A DNA stretch of 64,000 nt from Bacterioplanes sanyensis (GCF_014652515.1 NZ_BMYY01000003.1:124001-188000), one strand, 5' to 3'; positions 1 through 10,589 are shown, numbered from the stretch's first letter. Numbers and translations: made by a program. Notes: generated by a model not told the origin, from the letters alone.

Positions 1-1
1 C

Positions 2-1054
2 GATTTGGCCAAAATGCCCCATCTGTTGGTGGCGGGTACCACCGGCTCGGGCAAATCGGTGGGCGTCAATGCGATGATTTTGTCGCTATTGCTTAAGTCC
101 ACGCCCGATGAGCTGAGGTTGATTTTGGTCGACCCGAAAATGCTGGAGTTGTCTGTCTACGAAGGCATTCCCCATTTGCTGACGCCCGTGATCACCGACA
201 TGAAAGAAGCCCACAACGGTTTGCGCTGGTCGGTGGAAGAAATGGAACGGCGCTATCAGCTGATGGCCGCTTTAGGGGTGCGTAACATTGCTGGTTACAA
301 CAAAAAGGTGAAGCAAGCGATCGCCGATGGCCAGCCACTGGCCGACCCACTATGGCGCATTGATCAAAGCTTTGACACCACGCCGCCGACGCTGGAGCCT
401 TTGCCTTACATTGTGATCGTCATCGACGAATTTGCCGACATGATGATGATGGTGGGCAAAAAGGTTGAAGAGCTGATCGCCCGCATCGCCCAGAAAGCAC
501 GTGCGGCCGGCATTCATATGATTCTGGCCACACAGCGTCCATCGGTGGATGTGATCACCGGCTTGATCAAGGCCAACGTGCCAACGCGCATCGCCTTTCA
601 GGTGTCGTCAAAAATTGACTCGCGCACCATTCTCGACCAAGGCGGCGCTGAACAGCTGCTCGGTCATGGCGATATGCTGTTTATGCCGCCGGGCAGTTCA
701 CTGCCTGAGCGGGTGCACGGCGCCTTTGTCGATGACGACGAGGTGCATCGCGTGGTCGCTGAATGGAAAACCCGCGGCGAGCCGGACTACATCGAAGAAA
801 TCACCCAAGGCGGTGAGGGCGATGGCGTACCGGGGCTGGAAGCCGGAGATGAAAAGGACGATCTGTACGACCAGGCCGTGGCCTTTGTAACGGAATCGGG
901 CAAATGCTCGATATCCTCGGTGCAGCGCAAACTGCGAATTGGTTACAATCGCGCTGCGCGTCTGGTTGAAACCATGGAGGCGTCAGGGGTGGTCTCGCCG
1001 CCGGCGCATAATGGCAGTCGCGAAGTGCTGGCGCGAGCCGCACCCTCGGATTAA
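2..1054 (+). CDS. ftsK: DNA translocase FtsK, C-terminal part (5' end outside window)
   Basis: This is the motor and gamma domains of the septal DNA translocase that pumps chromosome ends through the division septum and activates XerCD at dif. The reading frame is already open at the window edge, so the N-terminal membrane domain and linker lie upstream. About 15 residues in is the Walker A motif GTTGSGKS, and the Walker B stretch [12 protein letters not shown] follows about 125 residues later. The last ~65 residues form the winged-helix gamma domain, recognisable by its helix with [12 protein letters not shown], which in the family reads the polar KOPS sequences. It is followed by lolA and rarA, the usual order in Pseudomonas-like genomes. 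Identification is secure. Confidence 0.97.
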   Translation, partial: DLAKMPHLLVAGTTGSGKSVGVNAMILSLLLKSTPDELRLILVDPKMLELSVYEGIPHLLTPVITDMKEAHNGLRWSVEEMERRYQLMAALGVRNIAGYNKKVKQAIADGQPLADPLWRIDQSFDTTPPTLEPLPYIVIVIDEFADMMMMVGKKVEELIARIAQKARAAGIHMILATQRPSVDVITGLIKANVPTRIAFQVSSKIDSRTILDQGGAEQLLGHGDMLFMPPGSSLPERVHGAFVDDDEVHRVVAEWKTRGEPDYIEEITQGGEGDGVPGLEAGDEKDDLYDQAVAFVTESGKCSISSVQRKLRIGYNRAARLVETMEASGVVSPPAHNGSREVLARAAPSD

Positions 1055-1130
1055 TCGCCTGCAATGGCAGGTGAACTTTTAGCACTAACTGGCCTCGGTT
1101 AACTCTACAACCAGGCTTTGAGGAAAATGG

Positions 1131-1757
1131 ATGATTCAACGATTTGTATTGCTGGCGTGTTTGTTGCCATCTTTGGTTCTGGCCGACACTCAGGCGACGG
1201 ACGAGCTGTTACAGCGTTTGCAGACGCTGAACTCACTGCAAGCTCAATTTGAACAGCGCACTTTGGCCAAAGATGGCAAGGTACTCCAGCAGTTAACCGG
1301 GCAGCTGCAAGTCGCGCGTCCAGGCAAAATGCGCTGGCAAACGGATGACCCGTACCCGCAACTGGTGGTATCCGACGGCGAGCTGCTGTGGATTTACGAC
1401 ATGGACTTAGAGCAAGTCACCATTCGTGACATGGACCAGCGAGTACAGCAAACACCGGCCTTGCTGCTCAGCGGTCAGGCCGACGCCATCAAGGGCAACT
1501 TTAACGTCAGCGCCGATAACCAAGACGGTCAGCGCATTTACCACTTGCAGCCATTGGATAACAGCCAGCTGTTTGAAGAGCTGCGCTTCGCCTATCAAGG
1601 TGAGCAGCTGGCGCGTATGGAAATTCTCGATGCCGCTGGCCAGCGCACGGAGATTCGCTTCGAGCAAGTAACGCGCAATGGCCAGCAAGATGCCACCGCC
1701 TTTGTGTTTGATGTGCCAGAAGGGGTGGATGTCATCGACGGCCGCCATGACCGCTGA
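1131..1757 (+). CDS. lolA: Outer-membrane lipoprotein carrier protein LolA
   Basis: LolA is the periplasmic chaperone that takes lipoproteins from the LolCDE transporter to LolB at the outer membrane. The 208-residue product starts with a signal peptide (hydrophobic FVLLACLLPSLVLA, probable cleavage before DTQ). The mature part has the LolA hallmarks: an early ELLQRLQTLNSLQAQFEQ helix, the PGKMRWQTDDPYPQLVVSDGE segment split over two strands, and a C-terminal region ending in FDVPEGVDVID. An AGGAAA Shine-Dalgarno sequence lies just upstream of the ATG. Its last codons overlap the rarA start by 11 bases, so the two are translationally linked. The ftsK-lolA-rarA order supports the call. Confidence 0.95.
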   Translation: MIQRFVLLACLLPSLVLADTQATDELLQRLQTLNSLQAQFEQRTLAKDGKVLQQLTGQLQVARPGKMRWQTDDPYPQLVVSDGELLWIYDMDLEQVTIRDMDQRVQQTPALLLSGQADAIKGNFNVSADNQDGQRIYHLQPLDNSQLFEELRFAYQGEQLARMEILDAAGQRTEIRFEQVTRNGQQDATAFVFDVPEGVDVIDGRHDR

Positions 1758-3063
1758 TCTGTTCGCCGAAAATGGCGCCTACCAACCGTTGGCCGCACGC
1801 ATGCGGCCACAATCCTTAGACGATTACATCGGCCAGCAGACGGTTGTTGGCCATGGCTCGCCACTGCGCCGCGCGCTTGAGCGCGGTCAGCTGCATTCGC
1901 TGATTTTGTGGGGGCCGCCTGGGGTGGGTAAAACCACGCTGGCGCAACTGATGGCCAGCTACGTTGACGCGGACTTCCTGTCGTTGAGTGCCGTCATGGC
2001 CGGAGTGAAAGACATTCGCCAAGCGGTGGATCAAGCACGGCAAAGTCAGTATCGCGGTCGTAAAACCGTGCTGTTTATCGATGAGGTGCACCGCTTTAAT
2101 AAAGCGCAGCAAGATGCCTTTTTGCCCTATGTCGAAGACGGCACGGTCATATTTGTGGGTGCCACCACTGAAAATCCATCGTTTGAGCTGAACAATGCAC
2201 TGCTGTCGCGGGCACAGGTGTATGTACTGCAATCCCTCGATGAAGCCGGACTGCTGCGCATTGCAGAAACAGCGTTGCAGCGTTTTGGCGAAGGCAAGCA
2301 AGCCCAGCCACAAGCGCTGAAACGGCTGGTCAGTGCCGCCGATGGCGATGCCCGCAAACTGCTGAATCTGCTGGAGCTGGCTCTGCAGCTGGCTGAGCGT
2401 GATATTGACGACGCCGTGCTGGAGCAAGTGTTGCGACAGTCATTGCGACGCTTCGACAAGGGCGGCGACGACTTTTATGAGCAAATTTCCGCGCTGCACA
2501 AGTCGGTGCGCGGCAGCGACCCGGATGCCTCGCTTTACTGGTTGTGTCGCATGCTTGATGGCGGCTGTGATCCGCTGTACATCGCACGCCGGGTGGTGCG
2601 CATGGCCAGTGAAGACATCGGCAACGCCGACCCTCGAGCGTTAACCCTGTGCACCAACGCTTGGGATGTGCAACAACGTCTAGGTAGCCCTGAAGGCGAA
2701 CTGGCCATTGCTCAGGCAGTGGTTTATTTGGCGTGTGCGCCCAAAAGCAATGCGGTTTATAGCGCTTATAACCAGGCTCGCAAGCTGGTGAGTGAACGCC
2801 ACAGCGACGGCGTGCCCATGCATTTGCGCAACGCTCCAACTGGTTTGATGAGTGACTTGGGCTATGGCCAAGAATACCGTTATGCCCACGATGAGCCCGA
2901 AGCCTTTGCCGCCGGCGAAAGCTACTTTCCGCAGGCGTTGCATGGCACGCGCTTTTATCACCCCAGTGAGCGTGGCCTAGAAGGTAAAATCGCCGCCAAG
3001 CTCAATCACTTACGTCAGCTCAATGCCCACGCCGAATGGCAGCGCTATCCGGAGGATGAGTAG
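1747..3063 (+). CDS. rarA: Replication-associated recombination protein RarA (MgsA), AAA+ ATPase
   Basis: RarA is a clamp-loader-like AAA+ ATPase that acts at stalled replication forks and binds SSB. The 438-residue length is typical. Visible motifs are Walker A GPPGVGKTTLAQ near residue 57, Walker B LFIDEVHRFNKAQQDAF, sensor-type GATTENPSFELNNALLSRAQV, and the conserved C-terminal half (KSVRGSDPDASLYWLCRML). I place the start at the ATG that overlaps the end of lolA by 11 bases, giving MTADLFAENGAYQPLAARMRP. An upstream in-frame ATG inside lolA would add 23 residues with no family character. The stop codon directly abuts the crcB start. Confidence 0.96.
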   Translation: MTADLFAENGAYQPLAARMRPQSLDDYIGQQTVVGHGSPLRRALERGQLHSLILWGPPGVGKTTLAQLMASYVDADFLSLSAVMAGVKDIRQAVDQARQSQYRGRKTVLFIDEVHRFNKAQQDAFLPYVEDGTVIFVGATTENPSFELNNALLSRAQVYVLQSLDEAGLLRIAETALQRFGEGKQAQPQALKRLVSAADGDARKLLNLLELALQLAERDIDDAVLEQVLRQSLRRFDKGGDDFYEQISALHKSVRGSDPDASLYWLCRMLDGGCDPLYIARRVVRMASEDIGNADPRALTLCTNAWDVQQRLGSPEGELAIAQAVVYLACAPKSNAVYSAYNQARKLVSERHSDGVPMHLRNAPTGLMSDLGYGQEYRYAHDEPEAFAAGESYFPQALHGTRFYHPSERGLEGKIAAKLNHLRQLNAHAEWQRYPEDE

Positions 3064-3438
3064 ATGGCATTTTTGTGGGTCGGTGTCGGTGGTGCGCTCG
3101 GAGCCATGGCGCGATTTTGGCTGGCAACCGCCGTATTTCGGGCGCTGGAGCGGCCTTTTCCCTATGGCACCTTATCGGTCAACCTGTTAGGCTCTTTTGC
3201 CATTGGCGCCGCCTATGTATGGCTGGTACAGCATCAGTGGGGCACAGATCACCACAAGCAACTAGCGATGATCGGCTTTCTTGGCGCTTTTACAACGTTT
3301 TCGACGTTTTCCCTGGAAACACTCACCCTGATGCAGCAAGCACGCTGGCTCGCCGCTGTGGCGTATATTGGAGTCAGTTTGTTGGGCTGTTTATTGGCAA
3401 CCGCCGTGGGAATGTGGGTATCAAAATCATTGGTATAA
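3064..3438 (+). CDS. crcB: Fluoride exporter CrcB (Fluc channel)
   Basis: CrcB is a small dual-topology membrane protein that forms the Fluc fluoride channel. The product has 124 residues, the usual size, and four hydrophobic segments. Signature pieces are GGALGAMARFWL at the N terminus, GTLSVNLLGSFAIG in the second segment, and GFLGAFTTFSTFSLE in the third, which contains the phenylalanines and polar residues of the fluoride path. The ATG follows the rarA stop without a gap, so expression depends on the upstream operon. There is no room for a separate promoter or fluoride riboswitch in front of it. Confidence 0.95.
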   Translation: MAFLWVGVGGALGAMARFWLATAVFRALERPFPYGTLSVNLLGSFAIGAAYVWLVQHQWGTDHHKQLAMIGFLGAFTTFSTFSLETLTLMQQARWLAAVAYIGVSLLGCLLATAVGMWVSKSLV

Positions 3439-4724
<1,286 letters not shown>

Positions 4725-4725
<1 letters not shown>

Positions 4726-6092
4726 TGGATTTAGCGTTAGTTTGGCGTCGTACGCCGCAGTTTGTGGTGTATGGCGCCGGCAGTGTGGCAGCTCGGCGCG
4801 TCCCCACGTTGCTAGCCAGTGGCTGTCGAGTCACTGTGATTGCTCAAAAAGCCGATGCGGCCATCGTCGAGTTGGCCACCCAAGGACGAATTGACTGGCA
4901 GCAGCGTACCGTGACTCAAGCGTCAGAGCAGCATGACGCTAATGCTTGGTATGTATTGGCGCTGGACGACAGCTCTCTCAATGCCATTCTGGCGCAGCAA
5001 ATTCGACGCATTGGCGGCCAAGTTTGCCGCGCCGATGCACCGGATGACAGCGACTTTTATTTCCCCGCCGTTATTGACCGTTCTCCTGTGATGGTGACCG
5101 TCTCCAGCAGCGGCACATCGCCTGCGCTAACGCGGTATTTGCGCCAACGACTGGAAACATTTCTACCGGCCGAAATCGGCGATTTAGGGCGATTTGTACG
5201 CGATTGGCGCCAACGGGTGCGTCAGCAGCTGCCATTGGCCCAGCGCAAGGCGTTTTGGCGGCAGTGGATGCGCAGCGTGGCGCCTGAGCGTGTTCTTGCG
5301 CGCCAAACCGTTGAAGCTGAGACGCTGACGCAGCAGTTGCTAGAAGGCAAACAGCCAGCGCGCGGTGAGGTGTTCTTGGTGGGTGCAGGCCCAGGTGATC
5401 CAGATCTGCTGACGTTTCGAGCGCTGCGTTTGATGCAGTCAGCCGATGTGGTGTTTTACGACCGCTTGGTCGGCGAGCGCATTCTCAACCTGCTGCCGGC
5501 TGATGCCGAGCGCTTTTATGTCGGCAAAGCGCGCAGCGATCATGCCGTGCCGCAAGAGCGCATCAACCAACTGTTGGTGGAGCAGGCTCAGCAGGGTAGG
5601 CGGGTGTTGCGCCTGAAAGGTGGCGATCCCTTTATTTTTGGTCGTGGCGGCGAAGAGCTAGAAACTCTGGCCGCAGCGCAGGTGCCGTTTCAGGTCGTGC
5701 CTGGCATCACCGCCGCCGGTGGCTGTGCCGCTTACGCCGGCATTCCGCTGACTCACCGCGATCATGCACAAAGCGTACGTTTTGTGACCGGGCATTTAAA
5801 AGATGGCAGCTGTAATTTGCCCTGGAGTGAGCTGATTCACCCAGAGCAAACCTTGGTGATCTACATGGGCTTGGCGGGTTTGCCGCAAATATGCGCGCAA
5901 CTGATGAGTCATGGTATGCCAGCAGAAACGCCCATCGGCTTGGTAGAAAAAGGCACCTTGCCCGACCAAAAAGTGCATATCAGTACCTTGCGTGATATGC
6001 CGGCCTACCTTGAAGAGCACGAGATTCAGCCGCCCACGCTCACCATCGTAGGATCGGTGGTGACCTTAAGTTCCAGCCTTGGCTGGCGATAA
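4725..6092 (+). CDS. cysG: Siroheme synthase CysG (uroporphyrin-III methyltransferase / precorrin-2 dehydrogenase / ferrochelatase)
   Basis: CysG is a trifunctional enzyme turning uroporphyrinogen III into siroheme, the cofactor of sulfite and nitrite reductases. The N-terminal ~200 residues form the dehydrogenase/ferrochelatase with a nucleotide-binding loop read as VYGAGSVAARR. Most relatives have a GGG-type loop here. The shared catalytic aspartate of the DAP motif is present (CRADAPDDSDFYFPA). The C-terminal ~245 residues are the methyltransferase, starting VFLVGAGPGDPDLLTFRALR with RLKGGDPFIFGRGGEE downstream. I chose the GTG overlapping the serS TAG by one base, which gives MDLALVWRRTPQF and 455 residues, the family length. 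An earlier in-frame ATG lies inside serS and is unlikely. Confidence 0.94.
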
Positions 6093-6111
6093 CCCGTCTG
6101 ACGCGTTTACA

Positions 6112-6142
6112 CTGGACAAACCAGCCGATGGCTTTTGTCCAG
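6112..6142. terminator. Inverted repeat after cysG, possible terminator
   Basis: Perfect 9-base arms CTGGACAAA and TTTGTCCAG enclose a 13-base loop, 20 bases after the cysG stop. There is no clear T-run behind the stem on the + strand, so it is a weak terminator candidate or a transcript-end hairpin. It separates the ftsK-to-cysG operon from the chemoreceptor gene. Confidence 0.4.
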
Positions 6143-6179
6143 CCCTTGCTGTCTTTGAAGCTGTGTAATGGAAACCGCT

Positions 6180-7799
6180 ATGTCTCTGCTCAATGCCTTT
6201 AGTATAAAAACCAAAATACTGTCGTTAACTGCAGTGGCTGTGGTTGGTTTTCTGGTCAACCTGGCCATTAATACCAGCATCAATCAAGCCAATTCAGAGC
6301 GCCTCAACACCATCCAGCAGCGCTATTTCCCTTTGGTTCAGGAATCACGAGCGAATTTGGTGCGCCTTGCTCGCATCGAAGAGTTATTGTCGACTGCGGT
6401 GAGCACGGGTGAGATGGATTTTGTTCGCACAGCCGATGAGTTGCGTGACGACATGCAAAGCAGCTTTGATGTGATGGCAGACCTATGGCCCGAAGCCGCG
6501 ACTGATAGCCGTAATGCTGCAGCTGTATTTGAGCGCTATTACCGTGCAGCGCGAGGTGTATCTGAAGGCATGGTGCAAGGCACGGCGGATATGTCCGGCA
6601 TCAGTAGTGCCATTAGCGACATGAATCGTGAACTGAGCAACAGCCGTCAGCTCATGGGGGCCTACAACGAGGCGGCGGTCACTGCGTTTAATCAAACCGT
6701 ATCCGACTCTAACAAAGCCGTGCAAGAGGCTCTAAATCTTGGTGTTACCGTCGTGTTAGCGACACTGTTCATCTTGATGGTGGTGGCTTGGAGCACCGCG
6801 CGCAGTATTGGTCAATCACTCTCTGGCTTATTGCGGTCTTTAAAAGACATAGCCCGCGGCGATGGTGATCTGACACAGCGGATTGAAAAAACCAGTCAAG
6901 ATGAAATTGGCGAAGTAGTGGACTGGTTCAACCAGTTTGTTGATAAGCTTCACGTTAGCATCGGCGAGATCGTGGAGGCCAGTCAGCCATTGAGCTCTGT
7001 ATCGGTGGATTTGCGCAACCTGACAAGCCAAACGGCTGAGGTGTCTGAGCGCCAGAATCAGGCGACTGAGCAGGTGTCTATGGTGGTCGAAGAAATGGTG
7101 ACCAGTGTGCGCGAGGTATCCAGTAGTGCCAACTCCGCCGCCGAGGCCGCCTACGATGCCGACAGTTCGGCCAAGGCCGGTCGCGATGTGGTCAACCAAA
7201 CCGTCGCTACCATCAACAGCTTGGCCGAAGAAGTCGATCGTGCCAGTGAAGTGATTCGCCAGTTAGAGGCTGACACCGGCAACGTTGCTGCGATTTTGGA
7301 CGTGATCAAAGGCATTGCGGAGCAGACTAACTTATTGGCGCTGAATGCCGCCATCGAGGCGGCGCGGGCAGGCGAGCAGGGCCGTGGCTTTGCCGTGGTG
7401 GCGGATGAAGTGCGTACCCTGGCGTCGCGCACCCAAGACAGCACCCAAGAAATTCAAAGTGTCATTGAAAAGCTGCAGTCAGCCGCCAACTCGGCGGTTA
7501 AAGCCATGTCGGACAGCAAGTCTCATGCTGAAGAAAGTGTTGCGCAAGCGGCCAAAACCAACGACAGCCTGGCCAGCATCACTGATAAGGTGGAATCCAT
7601 CTCTGAAATGAATATGCGCATTGCAACCACCACTGAAGAGCAAGACCGAGCTGCGGCCAGCATCCTAGAAAACGTCACCGGTATACGTGATACCTCAGAA
7701 GCTGCCCTTGCCAGCATCCAGCAAGTGGAGACGGCGAGTCAGTCGCTTACCAGCATTGCCGCTACGCTGCATCGGGTGACGGGGCAGTTCCGCGTTTAA
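6180..7799 (+). CDS. Methyl-accepting chemotaxis protein
   Basis: A transmembrane chemoreceptor that signals through CheA/CheW. It has a first membrane segment near residues 14-34, a periplasmic region of ~150 residues predicted to be helical (four-helix-bundle-like; ligand unknown), and a second membrane segment near 190-207 ([14 protein letters not shown]). A HAMP domain follows ([19 protein letters not shown]), then the cytoplasmic signalling helix with the highly conserved tip [19 protein letters not shown]. No C-terminal CheR-docking pentapeptide is seen. Two in-frame ATGs exist. The one at 6180 is preceded by GGAAA with a 5-base spacer and gives [14 protein letters not shown]; the one at 6168 adds META. 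It converges on tusE with one base between the stop codons. Confidence 0.93.
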   Translation: MSLLNAFSIKTKILSLTAVAVVGFLVNLAINTSINQANSERLNTIQQRYFPLVQESRANLVRLARIEELLSTAVSTGEMDFVRTADELRDDMQSSFDVMADLWPEAATDSRNAAAVFERYYRAARGVSEGMVQGTADMSGISSAISDMNRELSNSRQLMGAYNEAAVTAFNQTVSDSNKAVQEALNLGVTVVLATLFILMVVAWSTARSIGQSLSGLLRSLKDIARGDGDLTQRIEKTSQDEIGEVVDWFNQFVDKLHVSIGEIVEASQPLSSVSVDLRNLTSQTAEVSERQNQATEQVSMVVEEMVTSVREVSSSANSAAEAAYDADSSAKAGRDVVNQTVATINSLAEEVDRASEVIRQLEADTGNVAAILDVIKGIAEQTNLLALNAAIEAARAGEQGRGFAVVADEVRTLASRTQDSTQEIQSVIEKLQSAANSAVKAMSDSKSHAEESVAQAAKTNDSLASITDKVESISEMNMRIATTTEEQDRAAASILENVTGIRDTSEAALASIQQVETASQSLTSIAATLHRVTGQFRV

Positions 7800-7800
7800 G

Positions 7801-8109
7801 TCACAAGCAGTTCTCTGGTCTGGGCAGCCCTGCAATGCGGGCTGCCATTTTGGCCGGACTGCCGGGAAAGAGCCGCAGTAGATAAATACTGCTGGCTTTG
7901 TCGGCGCCTAACTCGGCGCGAATGTATTTGCTTAATGGCCGCATGGCGGGAGAGATATCAAACTCCTGATAAAAGCGTCGAAGCAAATGTACGATTTCCC
8001 AATGTTCCGCTGTCAGCTCGATGCCTTCTTGCTGTGCCAACTCTACGGCAACGCTTTCATTCCAATCGTTTAAGTGCTTTAAAAAGCCGTCATTATCGAG
8101 TTCTAGCAT
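7801..8109 (-). CDS. tusE: Sulfur relay protein TusE (DsrC family)
   Basis: TusE accepts persulfide sulfur from TusBCD and passes it to MnmA for 2-thiolation of the tRNA wobble uridine. The 102-residue product has the DsrC-family middle region (HWEIVHLLRRFYQEFDISPAMRPLSKY) and the hallmark C terminus PAKMAARIAGLPRPENCL, whose penultimate cysteine is the sulfur carrier. The start codon overlaps the tusB stop as TGATG. It is the last gene of the tusDCBE operon on the minus strand. Confidence 0.95.
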   Translation of the reverse strand: MLELDNDGFLKHLNDWNESVAVELAQQEGIELTAEHWEIVHLLRRFYQEFDISPAMRPLSKYIRAELGADKASSIYLLRLFPGSPAKMAARIAGLPRPENCL

Positions 8110-8363
8110 CAGTCAAACCAACTCAATGTACGTTCAGCGGTTAACGTTAATTGTATCCAGTCGCTATCGCTAAGCCACTCGACGTTATCAGGCGAGAGCC
8201 CAGTGTGTTCTTTGTCTTGTTGTCGGGCGAAATAACGCACACTGGTCTGACAGGTCAAAGCCAATGCCTGCTCCAACAACACGATGGCGTCGTTGGGGCC
8301 GAGGCATTGTAAAACTTGCTGGTGCGTTTCAGGTCGGGCGGAAAAAAGTAAGTGCAAGGTCAT
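8109..8363 (-). CDS. tusB: Sulfur relay protein TusB (DsrH family)
   Basis: Smallest subunit of the TusBCD hexamer in the 2-thiouridine sulfur relay. The 84-residue product has the DsrH-type beginning MTLHLLFSARP and the LGPNDAIVLLEQAL segment, matching the family in length and order. It overlaps tusE by one base and follows tusC by two bases, so the four tus genes should be one translationally coupled unit. The low conservation typical of TusB means the call rests partly on position. Confidence 0.9.
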   Translation of the reverse strand: MTLHLLFSARPETHQQVLQCLGPNDAIVLLEQALALTCQTSVRYFARQQDKEHTGLSPDNVEWLSDSDWIQLTLTAERTLSWFD

Positions 8364-8365
8364 GA

Positions 8366-8704
8366 CTAAAAGCTCAAACAGTGCTCAGCCTGCGCAATCA
8401 GTTGTTGCAGCTGCACAGCGTCGATTGGACTGGCTAGGGGAGACAGTTGCTTGCGCACATGCGGTGCAACATCGTTGTCTAGATAATAAATGCGCTCGCA
8501 ATCGTACATAGGCAAACTGCGCAGTAGTTTGGCAGGAGCCTTGCCGCCCACCACCAAGGCGCTGGCTTGCGGGTTTAGCCAGCCTAAGCCTGGGCCTGCA
8601 AACACCACTACCGGCGGGCGTTCAAAGGCCGCCAGCGCCATCACCAGCTCCAGCGGTTCAGGGTCTATGGCAGGGGCTGTTCGAATGAGGGTGAGTATGG
8701 CCAT
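8366..8704 (-). CDS. tusC: Sulfur relay protein TusC (DsrF family)
   Basis: Central subunit of the TusBCD complex. The start chosen is the ATG in a TGATG overlap with the tusD stop, giving MAILTLIRTAPAIDPEPLELVMALAAFERPP and 112 residues, the family size. A longer open frame would run into tusD and adds non-homologous arginine-rich sequence. The DsrE/DsrF-like fold is suggested by the hydrophobic first strand and the VVVFAGPGLGWL segment. Gene order tusD-tusC-tusB-tusE is canonical. Confidence 0.92.
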   Translation of the reverse strand: MAILTLIRTAPAIDPEPLELVMALAAFERPPVVVFAGPGLGWLNPQASALVVGGKAPAKLLRSLPMYDCERIYYLDNDVAPHVRKQLSPLASPIDAVQLQQLIAQAEHCLSF

Positions 8705-9084
8705 CAAAACTCCACGATGCGGTCGCTGTCTTCGCTGGCGCTGGCCATTTCGCCCAGACCGGCTAGCACAAAGTCGGGGGCTAGGGTAGCCTGGCAATCG
8801 TAACGTTGCGCTTCACGTTCATCCACCACGCCTCGACGAAGGGCGTTGGCAATGCATACTTGCAATGTGACACCGCGAGCGGCTAGGGATTGCCACTGTT
8901 GTGAAATAGCCGCTTGCCCTTGTGGCGGCTGCTGCTGCATAGCGGCCAAGACGGCGTCTTGGTAGAAAAACACCCGTTTGATAGCGTGGCCGGCATCTAA
9001 TGCAGCGGATGCAAACGCCAGCGCCGTCTGATGTCCATGCCCAATGTATGGGCTACGTCGTATCAATAGAGTCAATGTCGCCAT
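8704..9084 (-). CDS. tusD: Sulfurtransferase TusD (DsrE family)
   Basis: TusD receives sulfur from TusA and is the catalytic subunit of TusBCD. The 126-residue product begins MATLTLLIRRSPYIG and has the paired helices of DsrE proteins (TALAFASAALDAGHAIKRVFFYQDAV shown in two pieces). The segment LQVCIANALRRGVVDE carries the active-site cysteine that bears the persulfide. It is the first gene of the tus operon. The intergenic space to tRNA-Ser (about 150 bases) must hold its promoter, although I see no clear boxes there. Confidence 0.94.
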   Translation of the reverse strand: MATLTLLIRRSPYIGHGHQTALAFASAALDAGHAIKRVFFYQDAVLAAMQQQPPQGQAAISQQWQSLAARGVTLQVCIANALRRGVVDEREAQRYDCQATLAPDFVLAGLGEMASASEDSDRIVEF

Positions 9085-9190
9085 GAAATGCTTGCCTGCT
9101 GATGATGCTGCCGATGATAGGCACTGCTGCTGTTAGCGCAACCTGTAATCGGCAAAAAGCCGCTATCACATTGATTTGATTAAAAAAGTG

Positions 9191-9218
9191 TTGACGCTAA
9201 GGCTGCGTTCGGTATGAT
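9191..9218 (+). promoter_or_regulatory. Sigma-70 promoter of tRNA-Ser
   Basis: TTGACG at 9191-9196 and TATGAT at 9213-9218 are separated by 16 bases and followed by a GC-rich discriminator (GCGC), typical of stable-RNA promoters under stringent control. The tRNA begins 14 bases after the -10 box. Confidence 0.75.
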
Positions 9219-9232
9219 GCGCAGCATCGCTT

Positions 9233-9323
9233 GGAGGGATGGCTGAGCGGTTGAAAGCACCGGTCTTGAAAACCGGCATAGGTTAATAGCCTATCTAGGG
9301 TTCGAATCCCTATCCCTCCGCCA
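9233..9323 (+). tRNA. tRNA-Ser (anticodon UGA)
   Basis: A 91-base tRNA gene including the encoded CCA. Acceptor arms GGAGGGA and TCCCTCC pair. The anticodon stem CCGGT/ACCGG encloses a loop with TGA. The long variable arm (around AGGTTAATAGCCT) and the T-loop GTTCGAATC are present. The long variable arm and UGA anticodon identify serine. It has its own promoter and a strong terminator, so it is a single-gene unit. Confidence 0.97.
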
Positions 9324-9330
9324 TATTGCA

Positions 9331-9362
9331 AAAAGCCGACTCGTTTGAGTCGGCTTTTTTTT
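9331..9362 (+). terminator. Rho-independent terminator after tRNA-Ser
   Basis: AAAAGCCGACTC and GAGTCGGCTTTT form a 12-bp stem with a GTTT loop, continued by a run of eight T residues. It starts eight bases after the tRNA CCA. Confidence 0.93.
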
Positions 9363-9384
9363 CGCCTATTGCTAGCGTCGGGCC

Positions 9385-9537
9385 TCAGCGCAAGACGCTG
9401 AGCAGCGCCAGTGCCAGCACGCCACCGCACCAAATCGTCATCAGCGCCACTGCCAGCCATTCGAGCTTAACAATGCGAGTCACCACGTTTGGTCTTGCCA
9501 ATACATTCTTGAGTGATTGAAGGCTAGGTTGAGGCAC
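9385..9537 (-). CDS. Possible 50-residue single-pass membrane protein
   Basis: A short frame beginning with GTG, preceded by GGAG seven bases upstream, encodes 50 residues. The N-terminal half is polar and basic (PQPSLQSLKNVLARP). A single hydrophobic stretch follows (WLAVALMTIWCGGVLALALL), ending in a charged SVLR. This fits a small inner-membrane protein with a cytoplasmic N terminus. It fills the gap between the tRNA-Ser terminator and the deacetylase gene. I do not recognise the family, and a chance frame cannot be excluded. A conserved counterpart in relatives would settle it. Confidence 0.4.
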   Translation of the reverse strand: MPQPSLQSLKNVLARPNVVTRIVKLEWLAVALMTIWCGGVLALALLSVLR

Positions 9538-9662
9538 CCTACATCTCCACCAGTGCAGATAGTGACAAGATGCACTCGGTGAGCGTCATTTCCTATCGCC
9601 ATTGCGTAGCGACTTGTATCGGGCTGTGTACCTAGTGTTACCAGACTGTAAGTGTGGCGCTT

Positions 9663-10589
9663 TTAAGCTTGCTCCAGCATAACGCCAATAAACTCGTTCA
9701 CACAGCGCCCTAGGGCATTCATGTCGTAGCCACCTTCCAAAATGGCAAGCCAAGGTGTATGCCGCGCATTGGTGAAGTTGCTGATCCATTGGGCAATCCA
9801 GCGATAGTCGTCGTCTTCTAGGCAAAGCTCTGCCATTGGGTCCTCTCGGTGGGCATCAAAGCCTGCTGAAACAATGATCAGCTCCGGTGCAAAGCGGCGC
9901 AGCGGCTCGGCCCAGTAATTGAGGATGGTGTCGCGAAAATCACGGCTGCCAGCGCCCGCTTGCAAGTAGCCATTGACCAGATTGTTGTATTTGTTCGCTT
10001 CGTAATGACTGTATGGGTAGAAAGGATGCTGAAAGGTAGAGCACAGCAAAAAACGCACGTCATTTTGCAAAATATCAATGGTGCCGTTGCCTTGGTGGGC
10101 ATCAAAATCAAGAATGGCAATGCGCTGCAAATGATGGGTTTCTGCTGCTCGCATGGCAGCGACGGCAACGTTATTAAAAAAGCAAAAGCCCATACTGCGT
10201 TTGTGCTCAGCATGATGCCCCGGTGGACGGGTGGCAACAAAAGCATTGCGAAATTGGCCGCGCAACACGGCATCAACGGCTTCCACGGCAGCGCCAGCGG
10301 AATGGTACGCGGCTTCTAGGCTGCCAGGTGACATGGGCGTGTCTTCATCGACATAAATGCGGCCATGCTGTGGCTGAATTAAGTCCAGCTGCTCCACATA
10401 GCCCGGGCTATGGGCGCGTAAGATATCAGCCCGCTTGGCGGGGCCGCTTTCGCACACCGTCAGCTGCTCCCAAGTACCCGCCTCATGCAAGGCATTTTCA
10501 ATCGCAGTGATACGCAAAGCGTGTTCCGGATGATCGTCGCCAGTGGCGTGAGAAAAATGCTGGTGAAAGCAAAAATAAGCGGTCGACAT
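9663..10589 (-). CDS. Histone deacetylase-like (acetoin utilisation/APAH superfamily) amidohydrolase
   Basis: A class II HDAC-like zinc hydrolase. The bacterial relatives remove acetyl groups from small amines or proteins. Visible catalytic elements are TRPPGHHAE with the tandem histidines, GFCFFNNVAVAA, the zinc-binding ILDFDAHQGNGT, the later aspartate region SAGFDAHREDPMAEL, and the C-terminal ILEGGYDMNALGR. I prefer the ATG giving MSTAYFCFHQHFSH (308 residues); an ATG four codons earlier has its Shine-Dalgarno sequence too close. It lies next to, but divergent from, a Pat-type lysine acetyltransferase, which may be meaningful since one adds and the other could remove acetyl groups. Substrate is unknown. 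Confidence 0.88.
   Translation of the reverse strand: MSTAYFCFHQHFSHATGDDHPEHALRITAIENALHEAGTWEQLTVCESGPAKRADILRAHSPGYVEQLDLIQPQHGRIYVDEDTPMSPGSLEAAYHSAGAAVEAVDAVLRGQFRNAFVATRPPGHHAEHKRSMGFCFFNNVAVAAMRAAETHHLQRIAILDFDAHQGNGTIDILQNDVRFLLCSTFQHPFYPYSHYEANKYNNLVNGYLQAGAGSRDFRDTILNYWAEPLRRFAPELIIVSAGFDAHREDPMAELCLEDDDYRWIAQWISNFTNARHTPWLAILEGGYDMNALGRCVNEFIGVMLEQA

Noticed and set aside
3039-3064. Fluoride riboswitch before crcB
   Set aside because: crcB starts at the base after the rarA stop; there is no leader to hold the aptamer.
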